A stretch of DNA of 64,000 nt, from assembly GCA_020692325.1 (NCBI GenBank), contig JAIMKR010000007.1:62001-126000 (forward strand), given 5' to 3'. This document shows, in pieces, positions 8,236-16,590 of the stretch (position 1 is its first letter; each line of letters begins with the position of its first letter). The notes beneath the pieces were generated by a model. The model did not search any database, was not told the origin of the DNA, and was given only the letters and a program-made list of their open reading frames with translations. This DNA is from Desulfocurvus sp. (lineage in GTDB: Bacteria > Desulfobacterota > Desulfovibrionia > Desulfovibrionales > Desulfovibrionaceae). Made by a program: the position numbers and the translations under genes.

Positions 8236-8637
8236 ATGAAAATGCTCCCGACCGTTCTCGCGAATCTGTTCTCCAAACCCGTCACGCGGAACTACCCGAC
8301 CTTCGTGCGCGATCCGTTCCCCAACGCGCGCGGCGAGCTCGTCAACGACATCGACCGCTGCATCTTCTGCGGCACCTGCTCGCGCAAGTGCCCCTCGCAG
8401 TGCATCACCGTGAACAAGGAAGGCGGCCAGGGCATCTGGAGCCTCGAAGCCTATGCCTGCGTCTCCTGCGGCATCTGCGTCATGTCCTGCCCGGTCAACA
8501 GTCTGTCGCAGAAAAAGACCTACCGGCCCGTGGGCACCGGCCGCGTCACCGTGACGCTGACCGGCAAGCTGCCCGAAAAGCCGGCCAAGAAGACCGAAAA
8601 GCCCGCCGGCGCGAAGCCAGCCCAGCCAGCCCAGTAG
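8236..8637 (+). CDS. echF: Ech hydrogenase ferredoxin subunit EchF
   Basis: This 133-aa subunit has two [4Fe-4S] motifs, CIFCGTCSRKCP (about residues 36-47) and CVSCGICVMSCP (about 75-86). It is the NuoI-like polyferredoxin that takes electrons from soluble ferredoxin. The C-terminal 25 residues are a Lys/Pro/Ala-rich tail, a lineage feature of no known function. It ends the ech operon; a hairpin follows. Confidence 0.92.
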   Translation: MKMLPTVLANLFSKPVTRNYPTFVRDPFPNARGELVNDIDRCIFCGTCSRKCPSQCITVNKEGGQGIWSLEAYACVSCGICVMSCPVNSLSQKKTYRPVGTGRVTVTLTGKLPEKPAKKTEKPAGAKPAQPAQ

Positions 8638-8660
8638 GCCACAGATCAAACAAAGCCTTC

Positions 8661-8693
8661 AAGCGCCCGTCCGGTTCGTCCTGGCGGGCGCTT
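8661..8693 (+). terminator. hairpin terminator after ech operon
   Basis: Inverted repeat AAGCGCCCG / CGGGCGCTT (8661-8669 and 8685-8693) starting 24 bp after the echF stop, followed by a short, imperfect T-rich stretch. The weak U-run lowers confidence. Confidence 0.55.
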
Positions 8694-8773
8694 TGCGTTG
8701 GCCCGGCCTTGACGGGGCCTTGCGCCCCCCCTACAAGGAATGCGTCGCGGAACCCCAGCCAAGGGAGGTTTGT

Positions 8774-9028
8774 ATGCTCCGTCGAACCATTCTCGCCACG
8801 CTGTTCATCGCGTTGTTCTGCGCCGCGCCCGTTTTCGCAAACGACTTCTACGCCCGTCCCGCGCTGCCGACCTCCAACGATCAGGTCGCCGCCGGCAACG
8901 TCCATCAAACGCGTCCCCAGTCCAACGCGCAGCTGCCCGCCAGCTGGCAAAACGCCAAGATACCCGGCAAGATCGTCAAGAGCACCCGGCCCGATGGCAA
9001 ACGCCCGGCCCCGGCCTCCATCCAGTAG
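8774..9028 (+). CDS. small secreted hypothetical protein
   Basis: This 84-aa protein has a clear signal peptide (about residues 1-22, VFA-ND cleavage). The mature part is about 60 residues, polar, rich in Pro, Asn and Gln, and without cysteines or repeats. ATG 8774 follows AGGGAGG at 8762-8768. No family recognised. Its stop is 15 bp before the YhcH-like gene, so they are probably cotranscribed. Confidence 0.6.
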   Translation: MLRRTILATLFIALFCAAPVFANDFYARPALPTSNDQVAAGNVHQTRPQSNAQLPASWQNAKIPGKIVKSTRPDGKRPAPASIQ

Positions 9029-9043
9029 CCAGGAGGCAACGTC

Positions 9044-9514
9044 ATGATACTCGACACCCTGGACAATTGGCGGCTTTATGGCGCGCAGTCGGCCTGGGCC
9101 CGCGCCTTCGGCTTCCTCGTCAGTCTGGACCCCACGGTGGAGCCCGGTGAGTATGCGATCGAGGGCCGCGACATCTACGCCACGGTCTTCGATTGCACCA
9201 CGAAAGCCCTGCTCGACACCACGCTGGAAGCCCACCGCATCTACGCGGACATTCACGCGCCCATCTCCGGTCCCGAGGTCCACGCGCGCTTCCTGTCCGC
9301 GGGGCTGCAGGAGCGCGAGCCCTACGAGGCCGGCCGCGATGTCGTCCTCTACCATCACCCGGACCGCTTCACCGCGCTGTTCACCCTGGCCCCCGGCAGC
9401 TTCACGCTCTACCTGCCGCACGAGGCGCACCTCTCCCAGGGCAAGGTGGATCCCCGGCCTCAGCCCCTGCGCAAGGTCGTGGTCAAAATCCGCGCGGAGC
9501 TGCTGCGTTCATGA
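9044..9514 (+). CDS. YhcH/YjgK/YiaL (DUF386, TabA-like) family protein
   Basis: This 156-aa cupin-like protein fits the YhcH/YjgK/YiaL family: full length, with an N-terminal helix, the YADIHAPISGPE segment (about residues 66-77, normally H-D-x-x-x-x-G-x-E) and the late FPHEAH-like motif, here YLPHEAHL (about 125-132). The family includes biofilm modulator TabA and sugar-acid accessory proteins; a metal-bound sugar isomerase-like role has been proposed. AGGAGG precedes the start. The stop overlaps the chrA-like start by 4 bp. Confidence 0.8.
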   Translation: MILDTLDNWRLYGAQSAWARAFGFLVSLDPTVEPGEYAIEGRDIYATVFDCTTKALLDTTLEAHRIYADIHAPISGPEVHARFLSAGLQEREPYEAGRDVVLYHHPDRFTALFTLAPGSFTLYLPHEAHLSQGKVDPRPQPLRKVVVKIRAELLRS

Positions 9515-10731
9515 TTTCGGCCGGCCCCGACGCCCCGGCTGGGGACGCGGTCGGCGGAAACACGGCCGCGCCTCTGGCCGACGCGGCGTCCATGGCCCCC
9601 CACGGCCTGCTGGACATCTTCCGCTGCTTTTTCCGCGTAGGGCTGACGGCCTACGGCGGCCCGGCCATGATGCCACTGCTGCGCGAACACGTTTTGCGGC
9701 GCGGCTGGCTCACCCCCGAGGGCTTCCGGCTCGGCCTTTCCGTGTGCCAGGCCGTGCCCGGGGCCACGCTGATGCAGCTCTCGGCCTACACTGGCCTGCG
9801 TCTTCGCGGACTGCCAGGCGCGCTGGCGGGCTTTCTGGGCTTCGGTTTGCCCGCGTGGCTGCTCATCACCCTGCTTTCGGTGGCGTACCACGCCTTCGCC
9901 GGGCTGAAACTCGCCGCCGCGGCCATGCAGGGGCTCTCAGTGGTGGTCATGGGCATCATCGCCCTGGCCGTGTACGATTTCTGGCGCAAGTACGCACGAG
10001 GAGTCCGGCGCATCGGGCTCACGCTGCTGGCCTGTGCGCTGTTCCTTTATGGCCTGGGCCCGGCCTGGATCATCCTGGGCGCGGCTGTGGCGGGGCCGTT
10101 CGTGTTCCTCGACGCGCACATGACCGGCGGCGGCCTGTGCGAGACCCCGGTGTCCAAGAAGGGACTGCTTTTCCTCGGCGCGCTGGCGATCGGCTGGCTC
10201 GCGTTCTCCTGGCGCGTCGCGCCCACGCTCTTCGACCTCTCGGTTTCCATGGGCAAGAGCGATCTCATCGCCTTCGGCGGCTACGGGGTGTTCCCGGCGC
10301 TGTACCACGAGTGCGTGGAGCTGCACCGCTGGATGCCGGCCTCGACCTTCATGGACGGCATGGCCCTGGCGCAGGTGACGCCCGGACCGTTCATGCTCGG
10401 CGCGTGCTTCGTGGGCTACCACATCGCCGGACTGCTCGGCGCGCTCACCGCCGGCATCTGGATCTTCACGCCGTCGTTCTTCATCCTCATGTTCGCCGCA
10501 CCCTGCGCCAACCGGCTGCTGGTGTGGCAGCCCTTCCGGCGCGCGCTGCTCGGCGTGCTGTCCACCCTCGGCGGGCTCATCCTGGCGGTGGGCATCCAGC
10601 TCGGCCGGGGAATGGCCTGGACGCCCCTCAAGGCCGCGCTCTGCCTCGCGGCGGGGTTCGCCCTGTGGCGCAGGGTCGATCCCATCTGGGTGGTGCTGTG
10701 CGGCGTGGGACTGGGGCTTCTGCTGTTCTGA
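9511..10731 (+). CDS. chrA: chromate-transporter (CHR) family protein, two-domain
   Basis: This 406-aa long-chain CHR protein has two homologous halves. The first carries GLTAYGGPA and the QAVPGAT block (about residues 45-95). The second has FGGYGVFPALYHE and the AQVTPGPF block (about 253-298). The family exports chromate or sulfate-like oxyanions by antiport; in a sulfate reducer a broader oxyanion role is possible. The first ~27 residues are a polar Ala/Gly-rich extension, so Met28 is an alternative start, but ATG 9511 is coupled to the previous stop. Confidence 0.85.
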   Translation: MISAGPDAPAGDAVGGNTAAPLADAASMAPHGLLDIFRCFFRVGLTAYGGPAMMPLLREHVLRRGWLTPEGFRLGLSVCQAVPGATLMQLSAYTGLRLRGLPGALAGFLGFGLPAWLLITLLSVAYHAFAGLKLAAAAMQGLSVVVMGIIALAVYDFWRKYARGVRRIGLTLLACALFLYGLGPAWIILGAAVAGPFVFLDAHMTGGGLCETPVSKKGLLFLGALAIGWLAFSWRVAPTLFDLSVSMGKSDLIAFGGYGVFPALYHECVELHRWMPASTFMDGMALAQVTPGPFMLGACFVGYHIAGLLGALTAGIWIFTPSFFILMFAAPCANRLLVWQPFRRALLGVLSTLGGLILAVGIQLGRGMAWTPLKAALCLAAGFALWRRVDPIWVVLCGVGLGLLLF

Positions 10732-10808
10732 CCCCCTTGCGCCAAAGTTCCGGCGGGCATACATGGCGGATAGGGACCACCCCATCACGACAAGCCCGGG
10801 AGGACGCC

Positions 10809-10997
10809 ATGACCGAGACCAAGTGGATCTGCCCCAAGTGCACGGCCGAGAACACCCCCGACTTCACCCATTGCCGCATGTGCGGCGCGCCCAATCCGGC
10901 CGTCCCGCACGACGAGCACACCTGTCCCAACTGCGGATTCAAGACGGAGAAGGCCTGCTGCCCCAAGTGCAACAGCCCCATGTTTTTGAATCTGTAG
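10809..10997 (+). CDS. 62-aa double zinc-ribbon protein
   Basis: The protein has four Cys pairs: CPKC and CRMC, then CPNC and CPKC. The first half, W-x-C-x2-C with an Asn before the second pair C-x2-C, resembles a RanBP2-type zinc finger; the second half is a rubredoxin-like zinc ribbon. It therefore likely binds two zinc ions. No enzymatic domain. It starts after GGGAGGACGCC. It could bind RNA or a protein partner; no direct evidence. Confidence 0.75.
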   Translation: MTETKWICPKCTAENTPDFTHCRMCGAPNPAVPHDEHTCPNCGFKTEKACCPKCNSPMFLNL

Positions 10998-11169
10998 GAA
11001 AAAAAGCGGAGCGGAAAGAAAAACGTTCCGCCGGGAGACGTGTCCACCCCTTGCCTGGGAAGACTGGCGAGAGGGGGGCTTTGTCCGCTCGTGGAGCCCC
11101 GCCTCAGGGAAGCGGCGCGCGGCGAAAAGCGATCCGTGGCGTCAAGAAAAGGCGCGGTTCCGCCCGCCC

Positions 11170-12693
11170 CTATTCCGAGAGTCCGGCCATGAGCGCGCCG
11201 ATGCGCTCCACACGCGCCGCGTCGCCCGTGGGGAACTGCCCCATAATGCGACCCCGGAACATGACGGCCACCCGGTCGGCCAGTTGCAGGGCTTCGGTGA
11301 GGTCGCCGGTGACGAGAAGCACGCCCATGTCCGCGCGGGCGGTCAGCAACCGCCGCCACACGGCCTCCGTGGCGGAGATATCAAGGCCCTGGGTGGGCTG
11401 CTCGGCCACCAGCAGACGGGGACGGCGCAACAGTTCGCGGCCGAGGACGAATTTTTGCAGATTACCGCCGGAAAGCTGCCAGGCGGGAAGATCGATGCGC
11501 CCCGGCTGCACGTTATGCGTACGCACGATTTCGCGCGCGACCTCGCGGGCGCGGGCCCGGCGCAGCCACATGCCCTTGCTGAACCCCTGCCGCGTCGTCA
11601 ACAGCAGGTTGTCCGTCAGGTCCAGCGAGCCGCAGGTGGCGAGCCCGGTCCGGTCCTCCGGCACCCAGGCCAGCGCGCCCTGCCAATCGCGGCAGTGAAA
11701 AAAGTCGTCCCAACTCCGGCCAAGCAGCTCCACCTCGCCCGTCCGCGGCCGGGAAAGGCCGCACACGGTCTCCACCAGCTGCTGCTGGCCGTTGCCGGCC
11801 ACGCCCACCATGGCCAGGATCTCACCCCGCCGCAGGCTCAGGGAAACATCGTCCAGCCCCGGACCGCCGAGGTGGCGCACGTCGAGCACAACCTCGCCCG
11901 TCTCCATGGGCTCGCGCCCAATCTCTAGCACCACGTCCCGGCCGACCATGCGCCGGGCCAGATCGGCCGGGCTTTGCACGTCGGCGGCGAGGAACTCGCC
12001 CTCGATGCGCCCGCGCCGCAGGATGGCGATCTCGTCCGCCAGGGCGAGCACCTCCTCCAGCTTGTGCGAGATGAACACGATGGCCTTGCCCTGGGCGCTC
12101 ATGGCCCGCAGGGCGGCGAACAGCGCCTCGGCCTCCACGGGGGTCAGCACGGCGGTGGGCTCGTCGAAAATGAGCACACGGCTTTGCCGGTGCAGAAGTT
12201 TCAAAATCTCCACCCGCTGGCGCTCGCCCATGGACAGGTCGCCCACGCGCGCGCCGGGGTCGATGGGCAGGGCGAAGCGCTCGGACAGCTCGGTCACGGC
12301 CGCATGCATGGCGGCGGGGTCGAGCAGGAAACCGCCCTCCTGGCCGAGGAGCACATTCTCGGCCACGGTCATGTTCTCCACGAGCATGAAGTGCTGGTAG
12401 ACCATGCCAATGCCTGCGGCGATGGCCTCGCGCGGGGAGGCGAAGTCCACGCGCCGCCCCTCCACCTCGATGTGCCCGCTGTCCGGTTTGAAGCATCCGG
12501 CCAGCATGGCCATGAGGGTGCTCTTGCCCGCGCCGTTCTCGCCCAGCAGGGCCATGATACGACCGGGCATGATGGAAAGACTGATGGAATCGTTGGCCAG
12601 AACCGCGCCGAAGCGTTTGGTCACGCCGACAAGGCGTACCTCAGGCAGAACGTCCGCGGCCCCGATGTCCGTGCGGCTCTCTCGCCCGGCCAT
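11170..12693 (-). CDS. ABC importer ATPase, nucleoside/simple-sugar type (two NBDs)
   Basis: This 507-aa protein has two fused nucleotide-binding domains. The first is complete (Walker A GENGAGKST near residue 50, signature LSMGERQ, Walker B LIFDEPTA). The second is the usual degenerate half, with GVAGNGQQQ in place of Walker A but LSGGNLQK and VAEQPTQGLD kept. That architecture is typical of RbsA/YufO importers. It ends the operon bmp-permease-permease-ATPase and energises uptake through the two permeases upstream. Purine nucleoside is the favoured substrate because a guanine/xanthine salvage enzyme is adjacent; simple sugar is the alternative. Confidence 0.88.
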   Translation of the reverse strand: MAGRESRTDIGAADVLPEVRLVGVTKRFGAVLANDSISLSIMPGRIMALLGENGAGKSTLMAMLAGCFKPDSGHIEVEGRRVDFASPREAIAAGIGMVYQHFMLVENMTVAENVLLGQEGGFLLDPAAMHAAVTELSERFALPIDPGARVGDLSMGERQRVEILKLLHRQSRVLIFDEPTAVLTPVEAEALFAALRAMSAQGKAIVFISHKLEEVLALADEIAILRRGRIEGEFLAADVQSPADLARRMVGRDVVLEIGREPMETGEVVLDVRHLGGPGLDDVSLSLRRGEILAMVGVAGNGQQQLVETVCGLSRPRTGEVELLGRSWDDFFHCRDWQGALAWVPEDRTGLATCGSLDLTDNLLLTTRQGFSKGMWLRRARAREVAREIVRTHNVQPGRIDLPAWQLSGGNLQKFVLGRELLRRPRLLVAEQPTQGLDISATEAVWRRLLTARADMGVLLVTGDLTEALQLADRVAVMFRGRIMGQFPTGDAARVERIGALMAGLSE

Positions 12694-12697
12694 GCCC

Positions 12698-13633
12698 TCA
12701 GCCCTCCGGCTCGATGTTGACGCCGAGCGCGGCCGGGGCGGCCGCCGCGTTCCTGCCGGCGCGGTGCGCCCGCGCGGCCGAGAAGACCAGCGCCAGGATG
12801 GTCAGCAGATAGGGCAGCATGAGCAGCAGCGACGAGGGAATGTTGGTGCCCTCCGCCTGCAACCGCAGCTGAAAGGCCATGACGCCGCCGAAAAGCAGCG
12901 CGCCCACCACCGCCCGGAAGGGCCGCCAGAAGGCGAAGATGACCAACGCCACGGCCACCCAGCCGCGCCCGCCCGAAAGGCCGATGGTCCACATGTGCGT
13001 GTACGCGAGGGAAAGATACGCCCCGCCCAGCCCGCACAGGAAACCGCCGGCCATGACGCCGAAGGCGCGCAGGCGCTGCGGGTTCAGTCCGGCCGCGGCG
13101 GCGGCGGCGGGCATTTCGCCCGTGGCGCGCAGCCCCAGGCCCAGGCTGGTGCGGTTCAGCAGAAACCACACGGCCACGGGAGCGAGATAGCCCAGGTAGA
13201 CCATGGCGTCCTGCTGAAAAAGGATCGGTCCCAGCCAGGGGATCTGCGCCAGCAGCGGCACAGAGGCCTGCCGGAAGCCCACAGTGCCCGCGCCGACGTA
13301 TGGCGTGCCAAGATAGTTGGACAGCCCCACGCCGAAGATGGTCAGCGCCAGGCCGGAAACCACCTGATTGCCCAGAAACACCTGGCAGACCAGGCTGTGC
13401 AGTCCGCACATGAGCGATCCGGCCAAGCCGCCGGCCAAAAGCCCCAGCGTGGCCGAGCCCGTCTGAAGGCAGACGAAGAAGGCGGCGAAGGCCGAAATGG
13501 CCATGACGCCCTCCACGCCGAGGTTGAGCACCCCGGCCTTTTCCGAAAGGATTTCGCCCAGGGTGGCGAAAAGGATGGGCGCGGCCCCCTGCACGGCGGC
13601 GGCCAGCAGCGCCACGATCAGATCGGGACTCAC
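12698..13633 (-). CDS. ABC importer permease (YufQ-like)
   Basis: This 311-aa BPD_transp_2-type permease has about eight to ten helices and the family coupling stretch GEMPAAAAAAGLNPQRLR (about residues 160-177, the EAA-like loop). GTG start at 13633 overlaps the previous gene's TGA (GTGA) and is preceded by AAGGAGG. It pairs with the permease encoded at 13630-14772. Confidence 0.85.
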   Translation of the reverse strand: MSPDLIVALLAAAVQGAAPILFATLGEILSEKAGVLNLGVEGVMAISAFAAFFVCLQTGSATLGLLAGGLAGSLMCGLHSLVCQVFLGNQVVSGLALTIFGVGLSNYLGTPYVGAGTVGFRQASVPLLAQIPWLGPILFQQDAMVYLGYLAPVAVWFLLNRTSLGLGLRATGEMPAAAAAAGLNPQRLRAFGVMAGGFLCGLGGAYLSLAYTHMWTIGLSGGRGWVAVALVIFAFWRPFRAVVGALLFGGVMAFQLRLQAEGTNIPSSLLLMLPYLLTILALVFSAARAHRAGRNAAAAPAALGVNIEPEG

Positions 13634-14772
13634 GCGGCCTCCTTGACGCCGGGCGCGCAAGACGCGCCAGACGCGACGGGCGCGACGGGCGCTTCCGGCC
13701 GGCGCAGGCTCACCGTGTAGTCGAGGAAGAACTGCCCGGCGATGACGCACAGGAGTATCCCGCCCTCCATGATCTGCCCGAAGGCCGCGGGAATCTGAAG
13801 TTTCAACTCCAGCACCTCCACGCCCACGCGCAGGCTGGCCAGCAAAAAAGAGGTGAAGGCGATGGGCCAGGGCTTGAGCCGCGCCAACCAGGCCACCACG
13901 ATGGCCGTGTAGCCGTAGCCGACCATGACGGTGGGCTGAAGCCGGCCCAGCGTGGCCGAGCACTCGATGCTGCCGGCCAGCCCGGCCAGTGCTCCGCCCG
14001 CGCCCAGCACGAGCAGCACCAGAAAGCCGTAGGGCAGCTGGGCGTAGCGCGCCACGCGCTCACCCTCGCCGCAGGCCGCCAGTTCGAAACCTAGCCGCGT
14101 GCGCGAGAGGAACACGCCATAGGCCACGCCGGCGAGAGGGCAGGCCAGCAAACCCCAGTGCAGCTTGCCCAGGTTCAGGCCCAGCGTGGGGCCCATGCGG
14201 GCGATCTGCCCGCCGGGGCCGAACTCGGCCGTCATGGGGAAACCGAAGCTCGCCGGGTCCTTCCACACGCCGAAGACGAGGTAGTCCAGCACCAGGATGC
14301 CCACGTAATTGAGCATGAGCGAGGAGATGATCTCGTTGACGCCGAGCCGCAGACGCAGCGCGGCGGGGATCAGGCCCCACAGGCCGCCGGCGAGCATGGC
14401 CGCCAGGAACATCAGCGGCAGCAGGACCGGCCAGGGCAGGCCCGGCAGCGAAAGGGCGACGAAGGTCGCGCCCACCGCGCCCAGGGCGAACTGTCCCTCG
14501 GCGCCGATGTTCCAGATCTGCATGCGGAACGAGAGCGCCACGCCAAGGGAGCACAGGAAAATCGGGATGGCCTTGACCAGATCGTCCAGCAGCGAATAGC
14601 TCTGGCCGAAGGCCCCCTGGAACAGGATGGCCAGGCCGCCGAGGCCAGGCCGTCCCGAAAGCCGCAGCAACACGCCGCAAATAAAAAGGGCCAGGGCCAG
14701 GGCGCAAAGGTACACGACCAATGCGCCCCAGCCCAGGGACTTCGCACGTTTGCGGACGACGAGGCGGATCAC
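13630..14772 (-). CDS. ABC importer permease (YufP-like)
   Basis: This 380-aa member of the BPD_transp_2 family is longer than its partner. It has the NIGAEGQFALGAVGA motif (about residues 88-102) and the GLNEI-like stretch, here RLGVNEIISSLMLNY (about 141-155), both typical of nucleoside/sugar permease subunits. The C-terminal ~20 residues are an Ala/Pro-rich tail. It begins 7 bp after the lipoprotein gene. Confidence 0.85.
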   Translation of the reverse strand: MIRLVVRKRAKSLGWGALVVYLCALALALFICGVLLRLSGRPGLGGLAILFQGAFGQSYSLLDDLVKAIPIFLCSLGVALSFRMQIWNIGAEGQFALGAVGATFVALSLPGLPWPVLLPLMFLAAMLAGGLWGLIPAALRLRLGVNEIISSLMLNYVGILVLDYLVFGVWKDPASFGFPMTAEFGPGGQIARMGPTLGLNLGKLHWGLLACPLAGVAYGVFLSRTRLGFELAACGEGERVARYAQLPYGFLVLLVLGAGGALAGLAGSIECSATLGRLQPTVMVGYGYTAIVVAWLARLKPWPIAFTSFLLASLRVGVEVLELKLQIPAAFGQIMEGGILLCVIAGQFFLDYTVSLRRPEAPVAPVASGASCAPGVKEAA

Positions 14773-14779
14773 GCGCGGC

Positions 14780-15880
14780 CTACTGGATGCTGCCCACCAC
14801 GCCTTCGACGAACCAGGTCATGCCGAGCAGGTCCTTGTCCTCGGCCTTGACGCCGTCGGGAATCTTGACCTGACCGGCCTGGTCCTTGATGGGACCGACG
14901 AAGACCTTGTCCTCGCCCTTCTGGAACAGCGCCTTCTGGGCGTTGACCTTGTCCTGCACGGCCTTGGGCACCATGGGACCAAAGGGCGCGATGTCGACCA
15001 CGCCCTTGTCCATGCCCCACCACAGGGCGCGACCGCCCTTCCAGGAGCCGGCGCGCACCTCCTTCACGATGGCCTCGTACATGGGAGCCCAGTTCCACAC
15101 CGCGGCGGTGAGGTGGGACTTGGGCGCGTACTTGCTCATGTCGGAGTTGTAGCCGATGCAGTACTTGCCGCGCTGCGCGGCGGCCTCCATGGGGCCGGCG
15201 GAGTCCTGATGCTGGGTGATGACGTCGGCACCCACGTCGAGCAGGCTGATGGCGGCGTCCTTCTCGAGGGCGGGGTCGAACCAGGTCTTGGTCCAGACCA
15301 CGCGCACCTGGGCCTTGGGGTTCACGCTGCGCGCGCCCAGGGTGAAGGCGTTGACGCCGCGGATGACCTCCGGGATGGGGAAGGCGGCCACGTAGCCGAT
15401 GATGTTGCTCTTGGTCATAAGTCCGGCCACCATGCCGGTGAGGTACCGGGCCTGGTACATGCGGCCAAAGTAGTTGTCCACGTTCTCGGCGCTCTTGAAG
15501 CCCGAACAGTGCATGAACTTCACGTTCGGGTAGTCCTTGGCCACCTTGATGGTGGGATCCATGAACCCGAAGCTGGTGGCGAAAATCAGCTGGTCGCCGG
15601 AGCGGGCCATGTTCTCGATGACGCGCTCGGCGTCGGCGCCCTCCTTCACGGACTCGACGAACTCGGTCTTCACGCCGGGCAGCTTCTCGATGGCCTTGCG
15701 GCCCTGATCCTGCGCCCAGGAGTATCCGGCGTCGCCCACGGGCGAGGTGTACACGAAGCCGACCTTGAGTTCACCGTTTTTGGCGTCATCGGCCTTCTTC
15801 TCCGGCGCCTTCTGGCAACCGGTCAGCAAGAGGCCCGCGGCGAGGGCCGCAAGGCCAATGGTGCGCAGCCAATGTTTCAT
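14780..15880 (-). CDS. BMP-family (PnrA/Med-like) substrate-binding lipoprotein
   Basis: This 366-aa lipoprotein has lipobox LLTGC (Cys22). The BMP fold starts with VGFVYTSPVGDAGYSW (about residues 39-54) and has the family stretches IIGYVAAFPIPEVIRGVNAF and QHQDSAGPM, which line the ligand pocket in nucleoside-binding members. The start is supported by AAGGGAGGACG. It is the periplasmic receptor of the importer encoded directly downstream. Members bind purine nucleosides or, less often, other ligands. Confidence 0.88.
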   Translation of the reverse strand: MKHWLRTIGLAALAAGLLLTGCQKAPEKKADDAKNGELKVGFVYTSPVGDAGYSWAQDQGRKAIEKLPGVKTEFVESVKEGADAERVIENMARSGDQLIFATSFGFMDPTIKVAKDYPNVKFMHCSGFKSAENVDNYFGRMYQARYLTGMVAGLMTKSNIIGYVAAFPIPEVIRGVNAFTLGARSVNPKAQVRVVWTKTWFDPALEKDAAISLLDVGADVITQHQDSAGPMEAAAQRGKYCIGYNSDMSKYAPKSHLTAAVWNWAPMYEAIVKEVRAGSWKGGRALWWGMDKGVVDIAPFGPMVPKAVQDKVNAQKALFQKGEDKVFVGPIKDQAGQVKIPDGVKAEDKDLLGMTWFVEGVVGSIQ

Positions 15881-15969
15881 GGAACGTCCTCCCTTCCCGA
15901 TGCCGTCCGCCGAGCCCACCCTGGCGGATTTGAACGAAACAAGCCGCCCCCGGGTCCATCCCGACGGCG

Positions 15970-16003
15970 AAAAAAATCCGCCCCGCGCGCCGCGCCGGGG
16001 GGG
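15970..16003 (-). terminator. possible terminator after gpt
   Basis: Read on the minus strand, a G/C-only imperfect hairpin (15981-16003) is followed by a run of seven T (plus-strand A run at 15970-15976). If active it would separate gpt from the bmp importer genes, or attenuate between them. Confidence 0.45.
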
Positions 16004-16013
16004 AAGCGCGAAG

Positions 16014-16496
16014 CTACTCCCTGGTTTTGGCGATGGGCGGCACGAACTGCGTGGCCGAATCCCAGGGGAAAAGAATCCAGGTGTCCTGGCCCACCTCGGA
16101 GACGAAGGTGTCCACCAAAGGCCGGCCGGCCGGCTTGGCGTAGACCGTGGCGAAGTGCGCGCCCGGCAGCATCTCGCGCACGAACTTGGCCGTGCGCCCG
16201 GTATCCACCAGATCGTCCACGAGCAGCCAGCCCGCGCCGTCGCCCTGCGGACGTTTGAGCAGCGTCTCCCGGCCCTGGCTCTGCCAGTCGTAGGTTTCCA
16301 CGCAAACGGTGTCGATGAGATGGATATCCAGCTCGCGGGCGATGATGGCCGCCGGCACGAGCCCGCCGCGGGTGATGGCGTAGATTCCCGTCCAGGGACC
16401 GAGCTCGGCCAGCCGCAGCGAAAGCGTCCGGCAATCGCGTTGCAGCTGCTCCCAGGTGACGGGATGGACCTTTTCGTAGGGGTGCTTTTTTTCCAC
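16014..16496 (-). CDS. gpt: xanthine-guanine phosphoribosyltransferase
   Basis: This 160-aa protein matches E. coli Gpt in length and pattern: TRGGLVPAAIIARELDI (about residues 37-53), then the PRPP-binding LLVDDLVDTGRTA (about 85-97) and a late DTWILFPWD motif. It converts guanine or xanthine plus PRPP to GMP or XMP. GTG at 16496 is chosen because it gives the family length and has GAGG upstream; upstream in-frame codons would add a non-homologous leader. It lies between glk and the nucleoside importer, consistent with purine salvage. Confidence 0.85.
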   Translation of the reverse strand: MEKKHPYEKVHPVTWEQLQRDCRTLSLRLAELGPWTGIYAITRGGLVPAAIIARELDIHLIDTVCVETYDWQSQGRETLLKRPQGDGAGWLLVDDLVDTGRTAKFVREMLPGAHFATVYAKPAGRPLVDTFVSEVGQDTWILFPWDSATQFVPPIAKTRE

Positions 16497-16590
16497 GGAG
16501 GCCTCGCTAAGGAGCTGGTGAACATAGACCAGAGCGGCTCCGCTGGCAAGCGTGGAGTGCGCCGGGCACGCCACGCCCAACCCTTGGAAA

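Noticed and set aside
10998-11169. Terminator between the zinc-ribbon gene and the ABC ATPase gene
   Set aside because: A GCGGAA / TTCCGC pair exists, but the loop is long, the stem is short and there is no T run.
14627-16258. Plus-strand open frame opposite the BMP lipoprotein
   Set aside because: Shadow of a gene with a clear lipobox and family fold.
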